Assembly (NCBI GenBank): GCA_943788505.1
Contig: CALSQR010000002.1
Location: 317,323 to 381,322 of the forward strand
DNA length: 64,000 nt
Direction: 5' to 3'
Origin: an uncultured bacterium
Lineage (GTDB): Bacteria > Bacteroidota > Rhodothermia > Rhodothermales > UBA10348
The notes under the pieces: generated by a model
Databases searched by the model: none
The model's input: only the letters and a program-made list of their open reading frames with translations
Told to the model about the DNA's origin: nothing
Part shown: positions 28,397 through 37,317 of the stretch, in pieces
How positions within the stretch are numbered: the first letter of the stretch is position 1
Layout of the letters: each line of letters starts with the position of its first letter
Made by a program: the position numbers and the translations under genes

Positions 28397-29353
28397 CTAC
28401 TCATATGTACTGCCGAAGAGCATACGCCAGCGGACTTCTTGTACCGTGCGGGTCAGTTCTTTTCCGTCATCGTCTTCATATTCCTCTTCAGTTTCAAGGA
28501 TATCTTCGATGACAAAAATGGGATACCAGTCATCTGCTGCGTACTGGTTGAACTTGTCGTCAATCTCACTAATTTCGCCAATCCGTCGAGCTTGAAATTC
28601 AAGAGGCACCCAGTCTTCTTCGTCTATTGGCCGCTCAAAGAGCGTAGGGTAGACCCCAGAATCTTCTTTGAACAGGAACATCGGCTCCCATCCTTCTTCT
28701 CCTTCGTCGTCGTATAAGTCATCAATCTGACGAATATTCCGAGACGTCCTCGAAATAAACTCCATGGTATGCTCGGTTTCCTCCATCCCGCGAGCGAACA
28801 GCATGCGGTGGTCATCGGAGCCCTGTATGAGGAACAGTGGGTACCATCCATCCATGGAAAGGTCATTGAACGTGTCGTCGACATTGCGGCCTTGATTGAT
28901 GACAACGGCGCGGTATTCGAGGTCAGTGACCAAGTTGTCGGGGTCACGCTCCATCATAAGCCGCCAGTTCGTGTTGAGAGCGCCGGTTCGGAACACAAAT
29001 CATGGAAACCAGCCATCCTCGGCTAAATCGTTGAACGTGTCATCTATTTCACTGCCTGAGCGAATAACCGTTGCCCTGTATTCCAGGTTTTCACGCCGTT
29101 CATTGCGGTCTCGAGGACGCTCAAAAATCAGCCTTGCGTTACCCTGGTATTTCAGAACAAAACGAGGATACCATCCATCCTCAGCCAACTCATTAAATTG
29201 GTCGTCGATGTCCCGATCTGAGCCTACGTTAACTGCTCGATATTGCAATCCATTTCGCTGAGCAGACGCCGAAGAGACAGCAAGACCAAGAGTTACTACG
29301 CTTATTATACATATGATCAGCGTGCTTAAAGTTGGTTGATTGAGGCGCTTCAT
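28397..29353 (-). pseudogene. Secreted protein of five ~52-aa tandem repeats, interrupted by one in-frame TGA at 29000-29002
   Basis: Upstream half starts 'MKRLNQPTLSTLIICIISVVTLGLAVSSASAQ'. Both halves are in the same frame; repeats have the consensus 'LEYRA....(I/V)DD.FN.LAEDGWYP.F(V/L)'. The TGA lies inside repeat 2 ('GWFP*FVFRTG'). Confidence 0.8.
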
Positions 29354-29462
29354 GAGGGTATGTACGAATGATGAAAGCGAAGACGAGCAACTGCGCCAGT
29401 ATTGTAAAAACAAATTGCTGAATTGACAAAGACAGTGCTTTCTCGCCCAAGACGAATCCTTG

Positions 29463-29894
29463 CTACGCTTTTTGGTGCCGAACTGCAAGCGTCAACCGCC
29501 CGGTGGCGACCATGCCCCCCTGTTCATCTTCAATATCAACATTCCACACTTGGATGGTCCCGCCCAGTTGAAGCGGCCTTCCTATTGCCTTGACCAGACC
29601 GTGGCGCTTGGCCTTGATGTGGTTGATGTTGAGCTCAACACCGACACAGAAATCGTCTTTACCAACCGCCCACGTCGCACCAACACTTGCCACCGTTTCG
29701 AGGAGCGATGCTGAAGCGCCTCCATGCAATAGGCCCAATGGTTGAACGGTCCGATGATCTACGGGCATAGTTGCAACCAGATAGTCCGGACCAATCTCTA
29801 TGAACTCAATACCGATGTGACCCACCATGCACTCCTTCGAGAAGTTATTCATGATGGCCAAGTCAGTTGGTTTTTTCCAAATGGCGTCAGACAT
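29463..29894 (-). CDS. PaaI-like hotdog-fold thioesterase
   Basis: 'PLGLLHGGASASLLETVASVGATWAVGKDDFCVGVELNINHIKAKRHG'. Start at the internal ATG at 29894. Confidence 0.85.
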   Translation of the reverse strand: MSDAIWKKPTDLAIMNNFSKECMVGHIGIEFIEIGPDYLVATMPVDHRTVQPLGLLHGGASASLLETVASVGATWAVGKDDFCVGVELNINHIKAKRHGLVKAIGRPLQLGGTIQVWNVDIEDEQGGMVATGRLTLAVRHQKA

Positions 29895-29911
29895 GGGAGC
29901 ATTACTATTGA

Positions 29912-29979
29912 GATGGGAGCACAGAGACGATAGGAGCACAGAGACGATAGGAGCACAGTGTCGATGGGAGCACGGTTTG
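29912..29979. repeat. 17-nt tandem direct repeat, 4 copies (imperfect)
   Basis: gatgggagcacagagac / gataggagcacagagac / gataggagcacagtgtc / gatgggagcacggtttg, directly upstream of the thioesterase start. Confidence 0.85.
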
Positions 29980-30027
29980 GACGGGTGTACGGTTATGGCA
30001 GGACGACCGCCCGCCTTGAGCATTCTA

Positions 30028-31752
30028 TTACGTTTGGATCACTCCGGGGTTAAAAACAGGGATATCGGGATTCAGATCAGCGATCTCAAGTCCCCTAGAT
30101 AGCCACTCTCGGGTCGACCTAGGGTCAATGATTTCATCAACCCACATCCTCGCAGCAGCGTAGTAGGGAGTAGTCTGCCGATCGTACCGATCCTTAATTT
30201 CTTTCAGGAGGGCTGCCTCCTCTTCCTCGGAGTATTCTGTCCCACTGCGTTTTGCGGATGCCTTTTGGATCTGGAGAAGGGTCTTTGCAGCCTGAGATCC
30301 CCCCATGACCGCCATCCTAGCGGTCGGCCACGCACAAATCATTCGTGGATCATAGGCTCTACCACACATAGCATAATTACCTGCTCCGTAGGAATTACCG
30401 ACAATGACGGTAAACTTCGGCACCACCGAATTAGCAACCGCACTCACCATCTTGGCTCCATCCTTGATAATCCCACCCTGCTCGGACCGAGAGCCCACCA
30501 TAAAGCCTGTTACATCTTGAAGGAAGACTAGCGGAATACGCTTCTGGTTGCAGTTCATAATGAAGCGAGCCGCCTTGTCAGCCGAGTCGGAGTAGATGAC
30601 ACCTCCGGCCTGCATTTCATCAGTATTGGCCTTAACCCCTGCTCGTGCTCTAACCATTTCCCTCTGATTAGCTACAACACCCACGCTCCAGCCATCTATC
30701 CTGGCATAGCCAGTTAGAATCGTTTTGCCGTAACCTGCCTTGTATTCAGTCCAAGACTCGGCATCGATGATGCGACCCAGCACTTCGCGCATGTCGTAAG
30801 GCTCAGCGCCTGTAGCAGGCATAAATCCAGGTATTTCTTCCGATGGAAATGCTGTTGGTGTAGCTTCAATCCTTGAAAAACCCGCTCGAGGACGATCGCC
30901 CAAACGTGAAACGAGATCCCGTATCGTGCGCAGACACGTAGCATCATCCGGTACGTTGTAATCTGTGACACCAGAAATTTCAGAATGAGTGGCGGCCCCC
31001 CCAAGCGTTTCCTTGTCTACCTCTTCACCGATGGCGGCCTTAACCAAGAATGGCCCCGCCAAGAAGACAGAACCGGTCCCATCTACGATCAACGCTTCAT
31101 CACTCATGATGGGTAGATAAGCACCGCCCGCTACACAACTGCCCATAATGGCGGCTATCTGCGGAATACCTTTGGCGGACATGACGGCATTGTTGCGAAA
31201 AATCCGCCCAAAATGATCTCTATCAGGAAATATCTCGTCCTGCATCGGGAGGAAGACCCCGGCCGAGTCCACTAGATAGATGATTGGCAGGTGGTTTTCT
31301 AAGGCGATCTCCTGGGCGCGAAGGTTCTTCTTGGCCGTCATCGGAAACCAGGCGCCTGCCTTCACTGTCGCGTCATTGGCAACGATCATACATAGACGAC
31401 CATTTACATGGCCTGTCCCCATCACCGTTCCAGCAGAAGGGCACCCACCCTCATTCTCGTACATATCCCACGCTGCAAACGATCCAATTTCTTGAAATTC
31501 AGAACCCTCATCCACTAGGGCAGCAATTCGTTCGCGCGGGAGCATCTTTCCTCTAGAGTGCTCCCTTTCTTGCCGTTTCTGTCCACCCCCAAGGGACACC
31601 TCGGCGTGGCGTTGCTGTAATAGATCCAACAACTCCCCGTAGGTCTGCATACGCGCGACATACCGACGATGGGCGACATCTGCCGCCGTACCGAGGCTCT
31701 GGGATTCTGCAAAGTCAGTCATGCAACTCTCTCGATTGATGGTCTGATACAA
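30028..31752 (-). CDS. Acyl-CoA carboxylase carboxyltransferase subunit (propionyl-/methylcrotonyl-CoA carboxylase beta type)
   Basis: 'LGGGQKRQEREHSRGKMLPRERI', 'AIMGSCVAGGAYLPIMSDEALIVDGTGSVFLAGPFLVKAAIGE', 'VIVGNSYGAGNYAMCGRAYDPRMICAWPTARMAVMGG'. Confidence 0.93.
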   Translation of the reverse strand: MYQTINRESCMTDFAESQSLGTAADVAHRRYVARMQTYGELLDLLQQRHAEVSLGGGQKRQEREHSRGKMLPRERIAALVDEGSEFQEIGSFAAWDMYENEGGCPSAGTVMGTGHVNGRLCMIVANDATVKAGAWFPMTAKKNLRAQEIALENHLPIIYLVDSAGVFLPMQDEIFPDRDHFGRIFRNNAVMSAKGIPQIAAIMGSCVAGGAYLPIMSDEALIVDGTGSVFLAGPFLVKAAIGEEVDKETLGGAATHSEISGVTDYNVPDDATCLRTIRDLVSRLGDRPRAGFSRIEATPTAFPSEEIPGFMPATGAEPYDMREVLGRIIDAESWTEYKAGYGKTILTGYARIDGWSVGVVANQREMVRARAGVKANTDEMQAGGVIYSDSADKAARFIMNCNQKRIPLVFLQDVTGFMVGSRSEQGGIIKDGAKMVSAVANSVVPKFTVIVGNSYGAGNYAMCGRAYDPRMICAWPTARMAVMGGSQAAKTLLQIQKASAKRSGTEYSEEEEAALLKEIKDRYDRQTTPYYAAARMWVDEIIDPRSTREWLSRGLEIADLNPDIPVFNPGVIQT

Positions 31753-31891
31753 CGATACTGCAGGATCGGGGTTCGGTATTCAAACAATAGGCTTTCAAAA
31801 TTTATCGAGGTTGTCCGCCTAGGCAGTACTCCAGGTAGTTGGAGTACCGTAAAGTGGTAATCCAATGAGGGGAGCTCAAAAAAAGTAGGCC

Positions 31892-31927
31892 AAAAAAAAG
31901 CCCGACCATAAAGATGGTCGGGCTTTC
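31892..31927 (-). terminator. Rho-independent terminator for the CsbD-like gene
   Basis: Minus strand reads agcccgaccatctttatggtcgggcttttttttg: 10-bp arms plus a U-tract. Confidence 0.85.
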
Positions 31928-31949
31928 CAGAGTAGATCGAATACTTCGA

Positions 31950-32144
31950 TTAAAGAAACGCAGAAATCTTTTGAACGATTTCGGGACGCGGTTCTCCAGT
32001 CTTCTCGTGGATGAGATCAACCATTTTCGACAACTTGCCACGGGCTTTTTTCATCTCCGTATCATCGAACTCCTGGTCAGACCAGATGGTGCGGATCTGG
32101 TCTACCACTCGGGTCCAGCTATCGTTCATGTTTTGGGTTGCCAT
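31950..32144 (-). CDS. Small CsbD-like stress protein
   Basis: 'WTRVVDQIRTIWSDQEFDDTEMKKARGKLSKMVDLIHEKTGEPRPEIVQKISAFL' resembles the CsbD pattern (W..L.d.d......G....L...I....G......V..F). Confidence 0.6.
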   Translation of the reverse strand: MATQNMNDSWTRVVDQIRTIWSDQEFDDTEMKKARGKLSKMVDLIHEKTGEPRPEIVQKISAFL

Positions 32145-32310
32145 GGAAAAACGGGGTTTTCTAAGTCATAAATCTGTTCGGTCAATATACAAAGTTTTTG
32201 CTCGTCTTGCGAATGAATGTCGTTCGCCCGATATTTGCCGTTTTTTTAATTATTTCCGCAGGAATATCCTTTATTACACTTTAAAGGGTCATTGGAACCT
32301 CTTTATAGGT

Positions 32311-34776
32311 TTACATCGAAGCTACTGACTCGCGGATAAATGCGGTTTTTTTATAGTCTTCCAAGGTAAAGGAATCGACTTGAATGGCATCTTCCCTCAG
32401 CGTTTCCGCCACCCGAACAGACTCTGCCTCTTCGGCGGTAATCATGCCGCTTGATACGGCTGCTTCAAGTTGTGCTTCCAGACCGCGGGCAGGCAGTTTG
32501 CCTGCTCGGACCGCCTTTCTCAAAGCAGAAGAGGTTGCTTCGGCTTTCAGACTCGCTTCCATAGCCCGATCCAGCCTACCTGTTGGGCGCTCGGGCGATG
32601 TGGAGATGTGTACGCCATCTGTCAGATGATCTCGTTGCTTGCCAGGTGTTTGTAGGATGGTAGCTATACGGTGGATGTCCTTGTCCGACGGCGGCGCAGA
32701 GAGCCGATTCATGCGGGACCACATTCCGATTGGACCCCTAAAAAGGAGGCCAAGAATTGGTAACTCCAGACTGTTGAACAACGCATCAAATCCGGTCTGC
32801 ATACGATGGAACGAAACAGCCATCGCATACCGAAGAAACGGTTCATCTTCCTTCGGGCGCCCTTCTGCTTCAAATCGTTGAAGGGTAGCCGTAGCGAGAT
32901 AAAGCCATGAAAAAATATCAGCGAATCGTCCGGTTAGCATCTCCTTGCGTTTCAACGTTCCACCGATCAGACCCAGCGCCAAGTCGGCCAGGATACTGAA
33001 GGAGGATGAGGCCCAAGCCAGCTTCCGATAATAATTAGCTGCCGGCCCACTAACAGGTGATCGCGCAATACGCCCTCTGGTCAAAGAAAGCAGAATAGAG
33101 CGGAACGTGTTGCGAACAACCATGCCTACATGGCCCCAGAATGCCACATCAAATGCTTTAACGTCGTGTGCTTCGAGCGCATTGACTTCTTTCAGAACAA
33201 AGGGATGGGACCTGATAGCTCCCTGTCCAAAAATGATGAGCGTTCTTGTGAGGATATTTGCGCCTTCCACCGTGACACCAATCGGCGTGTTGATGTAAGC
33301 ATGCGCTAATGCGTTGCGCGGCCCGCGAGAAATCGCATTCCCACCCAGAATATCCATGCCATCATTGATAGCCTCGCGATAGAGCTCTGTCGCGTTGTAC
33401 TTCATGATGGCCGTGACGACCGCCGGTTTAGCGCCCTTGTTCAATCCACCATTTGTAAATCTTCGGGCTGCTTCTAGGATATAGGTGAAACCACCGATTC
33501 TAGCCAACGGCTCCTCAATGCCTTCGAATTTCCCAATTGACAGGCCGAACTGCTTGCGCACTACAGCATGCGCTCCTGCTATGCGAGCCACTGTTTTCGA
33601 GCCAAACGTACCGACTGCAGGCAATGAGATACCGCGCCCTGCTGCCAATGACTCCATCAGCATTGTCCAGCCTCTACCAACGCCATTCAAGCCTCCAATG
33701 ACCGCTTTTTCCAAATCTACGATCACATCTGTACCATAGGTCGGACCATTATAGAACGGAATTCCCAACGGATCATGCCGGTTTCCATTGTCCACTCCCG
33801 GGGAGTCGCTCGCGATTAAAGCACACGTTATTCCAAGGCTCGTACCGTTTCCGAGTAGTTCGTCAGGATCATACAGTTTGAAGGCCAGACCCAGAACCGT
33901 GGAGATCGGAGCGAGCGTGATATATCGCTTATTCCAATTAAGTTTGATCTTGAGCCGACCATCTTCCCCTTTAAACACTTCTCCGTGAGCCTTCATGGCA
34001 CCAGCATCGGAGCCTGCGCTGGGTTCGGTGAGCGCAAAGGCCGGGATTTCCTCATGTGAGGCCAGACGCGGCAGGTAATAGTTCTTCTGCTCTTCCGTGC
34101 CATAGTGAATCAACAATTCGGCTGGACCCAACGAGTTGGGCACCATGACCGTAATACCCAGCACGGTGTTGGCTGACGCCATTTTACCTACGACCGCACT
34201 ATTGGCGGATGCAGAAAATCCAAGTCCCCCATACTCCTTGGGGATGATCATACCGAAAAACCGGTGCTTTTTGAGCAGTTCCCATGTGTTCGGAGGAAGG
34301 TCCTTGCGCAAGAATACATCCCAGTCATCTGTAGCATCACAGACTTCCTGACACGGGCCGTCTATGAATGCCTGTTCCTCGTCGCTCAGGCCCGGGTAGT
34401 CTTCCTTAAGAATGTGCTTGAAATCGGGATAGCCAGAGAAAAGTTGACCTTCAACCCACGTAGTACCGGCGTCGATCGCCTCTTGCTCCGTTTTTGAAAT
34501 GGTTGGAAGAAATTTCAATACCTCCAACAGCTTCATCACACCAGCACTGAGAATGCGCCGGATCGGTGGTAGTCCGAAAAGCACCAGGACACCCCCCCAG
34601 CCAATCCAAGACGCCACCGGTGCGCCCATTCCGACCATAAAAACGGCCATAACAATAAGCCAGGATCGAAGACCCCATCCATAGAAGCCCATGTGGAGCA
34701 CAGACATTACGAGCAACGCAATGACGGCCCAGTCTGGAAGGAAGGAATCGAAGAAGGAATAGAAAGGGAGATTCAT
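32311..34776 (-). CDS. fadE: Acyl-CoA dehydrogenase (FadE-like, with N-terminal membrane segment)
   Basis: 'IPAFALTEPSAGSDAGAMKAHGEVF', 'FGLSIGKFEGIEEPLARIGGFTYILEAARR', 'YREAINDGMDILGGNAISRGPRNALAHAYINTPIGVTVEGANILTRTLIIFGQGAIRSHP'. Start from internal ATG 'MNLPFYSFF'. Confidence 0.9.
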   Translation of the reverse strand: MNLPFYSFFDSFLPDWAVIALLVMSVLHMGFYGWGLRSWLIVMAVFMVGMGAPVASWIGWGGVLVLFGLPPIRRILSAGVMKLLEVLKFLPTISKTEQEAIDAGTTWVEGQLFSGYPDFKHILKEDYPGLSDEEQAFIDGPCQEVCDATDDWDVFLRKDLPPNTWELLKKHRFFGMIIPKEYGGLGFSASANSAVVGKMASANTVLGITVMVPNSLGPAELLIHYGTEEQKNYYLPRLASHEEIPAFALTEPSAGSDAGAMKAHGEVFKGEDGRLKIKLNWNKRYITLAPISTVLGLAFKLYDPDELLGNGTSLGITCALIASDSPGVDNGNRHDPLGIPFYNGPTYGTDVIVDLEKAVIGGLNGVGRGWTMLMESLAAGRGISLPAVGTFGSKTVARIAGAHAVVRKQFGLSIGKFEGIEEPLARIGGFTYILEAARRFTNGGLNKGAKPAVVTAIMKYNATELYREAINDGMDILGGNAISRGPRNALAHAYINTPIGVTVEGANILTRTLIIFGQGAIRSHPFVLKEVNALEAHDVKAFDVAFWGHVGMVVRNTFRSILLSLTRGRIARSPVSGPAANYYRKLAWASSSFSILADLALGLIGGTLKRKEMLTGRFADIFSWLYLATATLQRFEAEGRPKEDEPFLRYAMAVSFHRMQTGFDALFNSLELPILGLLFRGPIGMWSRMNRLSAPPSDKDIHRIATILQTPGKQRDHLTDGVHISTSPERPTGRLDRAMEASLKAEATSSALRKAVRAGKLPARGLEAQLEAAVSSGMITAEEAESVRVAETLREDAIQVDSFTLEDYKKTAFIRESVASM

Positions 34777-34807
34777 AATGCTCTGCGTTTTCCGATGAGC
34801 GGGACGT

Positions 34808-35539
34808 TCAATTGCGATCCAGAAGTTCAAAAATGCCAGCGGCACCCATACCGCCTCCGATACACATGGTACACAGACCATATTGTATGTTGCGTCGCTT
34901 CATTTCGTGAAGCAAGGTTGTCGTCAGTTTTGCACCAGTACATCCGAGGGGATGGCCCAAGGCGATAGCTCCACCATGCACGTTCACGATATCGGGATCC
35001 AAATGCAATTCCTTGATGACCGCAAGGCTTTGCGAGGCAAAGGCCTCGTTCAATTCTATCAACCCGATATCGCTTAACGTAAGGCCTGTTTGGCGGAGTA
35101 CTTTGGGTACCGCCTCAACGGGTCCGATTCCCATCAACTCCGGAGCGACCCCTGCGACAGCAAATCCAACCAATCTGGCCATGGGTGTCATCCCAAGTTC
35201 GTTCAGGACGGATTCACTCACTAGGAGCGTAGCCGCCGCCCCATCTGACATTTGGGAGGAATTGCCAGCTGTCACAGTTCCTTTTTGCCTGAAGACGGCA
35301 GGCAAGCGCTGAAGTGCCTCTATGGAGGTGTCTGTTCGCGGGCCTTCGTCCACCTCAAACGGCGGCGTACTATCCGTATTTCCCGCTGCAGCCTTGAGTG
35401 TCAGTGGCACGATCTCTTGAGTAAAAGATCCGTCATTAATGGCTTTCAATGCCTTCTGGTGAGAGGACAAAGCAAACGCATCCTGATCTTCCCGAGTGAT
35501 GCCGTACTTCTGTGCCACATTTTCGGCCGTATTCCCCAT
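34808..35539 (-). pseudogene. 3-ketoacyl-CoA thiolase / acetyl-CoA acyltransferase, N-terminally truncated
   Basis: Contains '[30 protein letters not shown]', 'NEAFASQ', '[17 protein letters not shown]', '[13 protein letters not shown]'. The first ~150 residues, including the nucleophilic Cys region, are absent. Confidence 0.82.
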
Positions 35540-36156
35540 CAGTTGTTTTGAGGCGTGGTACTCGTCGTACGACGAAGGCTGTCCACAAAATGGCTACAGG
35601 CTGAATCAATCAAAATATTGGGGTCGATTCGTTTATCAACCCGCTCAGACGTCAACAGTGTGACTACACCATGCAACTGCGTCCAGGCGATGTTAGCTGC
35701 CAGCATTGAATCGCTCTCTTCAAACACTCCAGAATCAATGCCATCCTCAATAGCGGAAGCTATCACCTCCAAGATTCGACGGGCCTTGCGGTATTTTTCG
35801 GCTGGGTAGCGCTTGATATACTCCGGGTGCAGTACGTACATGATTTCGTAGTACTCTGGTCGCTCCATACCAAAGGAAACATACTCTCGACACATCGCCA
35901 GCAATCGGCCATCTGGGCTCGTTGCCGTTGAGTCAGCCTCTGTTAATCGAGCATGGAGCAGATCGACTCCCTCATCGATTAGCTCGTGGACAAGGTCATC
36001 CTTACTTTCAAAATAGAGGTAGATGCTTGTTGCGCTGTACCCGATCTTATTGGCGATATTGCGCATTGATAATTGCGCATAACCCGTTGTAGTCAGTAGC
36101 TGACGGGCCGTATCAAGAATGAGTCGCTTAAGACCTTTTTCCTGCTCCATTTCCAT
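35539..36156 (-). CDS. TetR/AcrR family transcriptional regulator
   Basis: '[56 protein letters not shown]'. Start at 36156 or 36150. Confidence 0.92.
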   Translation of the reverse strand: MEMEQEKGLKRLILDTARQLLTTTGYAQLSMRNIANKIGYSATSIYLYFESKDDLVHELIDEGVDLLHARLTEADSTATSPDGRLLAMCREYVSFGMERPEYYEIMYVLHPEYIKRYPAEKYRKARRILEVIASAIEDGIDSGVFEESDSMLAANIAWTQLHGVVTLLTSERVDKRIDPNILIDSACSHFVDSLRRTTSTTPQNN

Positions 36157-36165
36157 ATTCCTTAT

Positions 36166-36182
36166 GGTTAACAGTGTTAACC
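36166..36182. promoter_or_regulatory. Candidate TetR operator (17-nt perfect inverted repeat)
   Basis: ggttaac-agt-gttaacc immediately upstream of the tetR start. Confidence 0.5.
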
Positions 36183-36225
36183 TAATGTAAGTAGCTAGAT
36201 TCACAAGTTCCAGCCTTGGCTGATA

Positions 36226-36264
36226 AAAAAAGGGGCGCGCGACAACGTCGCGCGCCCCTTTTTT
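36226..36264. terminator. Bidirectional rho-independent terminator
   Basis: aaaaaaggggcgcgcgac-aac-gtcgcgcgcccctttttt, 18-nt perfect complementary arms. Confidence 0.88.
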
Positions 36265-36318
36265 GCCTCATTTAGGCCAGTATCTCATTGCAAATGACCG
36301 CCTTACGGCCAATCATCG

Positions 36319-37224
36319 TCAGTTCCGGCGAAGCGAAACGTTCCCAACTCCGGCTGACATAGTGATTTCAGGTCCTCCGCCATTGACCTGCCCAGTCAGC
36401 GTTTTGGACATCCATTTGCCTTTTTCTCGAAGGTCATAATCGGATCGTGCATTCCCTAAGCTGGCTCTGGCTTCTACGTCAGCTCCAATATCGCCACTTA
36501 GATATACAGTGACGTTACCAGCACCCGTGTTGAAGCTTGAATCTCCGCGAAGCTCTTGGGTGATATACGCCTCTACGTTTCCTGCTCCCGTGCGTACCGT
36601 TATCGTTCCTTCCACATCCTCTAGAATGATGTCACCAGCCCCAGATTGCACATCAACTTCGCCTTGAGCACCCCGGATTCGCACGTTTCCTGCACCGGAC
36701 GATACATCGACCGATCCGTAGATGCGTCCTATCTCAACGTTGCCTGCGCCAGTTCTTCCATCGATCCATCCTTCAAGATCAGCGATATCAACGTTGCCTG
36801 CTCCGGTTCGAAAGTCAACATTGTATTCATTAGGGACTGTTACCACCAAGTCAATGTCCAGGTTATGATCATTTTTCCAACGACGCCATGCCCTATCATC
36901 GCCATCCATTTCGGAGTCGAGTTCAATGATGACATCATCCCCGTCCTGATTAAATCGAAAATCGTGACGTGCCAATATTTCTTTCATCTCAGTTGATGAG
37001 ACGCCTTCAACATCTCTCTCAAGTGTGAACTCTACGACAGACGAGGAATGCGTCCGAATCTCTACACTTCCGTAGTCAATATCGAGGTACAGTGTACCAC
37101 CTTGGTCAACGTTGAATGACTCCTTTATAACGTCTTGGGCCTGGGCTGTAGCGAAGCCTCCAGCTAGTAATAGGAGGCCCAGAATCAAAGAGCCTGTCGC
37201 GCATAGTCGTGACGTGGAAAACAT
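36319..37224 (-). CDS. DUF4097-like secreted beta-repeat protein with GAGNV repeats
   Basis: Signal 'LILGLLLLAGGFATAQAQ'; repeated 'TGAGNV(D/E)I', 'SGAGNVRI', 'SGAGDIIL', 'TGAGNVEA', 'TGAGNVTV'. Confidence 0.75.
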   Translation of the reverse strand: MFSTSRLCATGSLILGLLLLAGGFATAQAQDVIKESFNVDQGGTLYLDIDYGSVEIRTHSSSVVEFTLERDVEGVSSTEMKEILARHDFRFNQDGDDVIIELDSEMDGDDRAWRRWKNDHNLDIDLVVTVPNEYNVDFRTGAGNVDIADLEGWIDGRTGAGNVEIGRIYGSVDVSSGAGNVRIRGAQGEVDVQSGAGDIILEDVEGTITVRTGAGNVEAYITQELRGDSSFNTGAGNVTVYLSGDIGADVEARASLGNARSDYDLREKGKWMSKTLTGQVNGGGPEITMSAGVGNVSLRRN

Positions 37225-37317
37225 ACTATTCCCTCGAAGTTGTTAGTTCCATTCCCATACGTTTAGGAATGGGTAACTGTTACATTATTGCTGTTTTACG
37301 CGTCTTCCAAGGCGTTT

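Noticed and set aside
28397-29353. Selenocysteine insertion at the in-frame TGA
   Set aside because: The repeat alignment predicts Arg/Leu/Met/Ile at this position, not Cys/Sec, and no redox motif surrounds it; a nonsense mutation is simpler.
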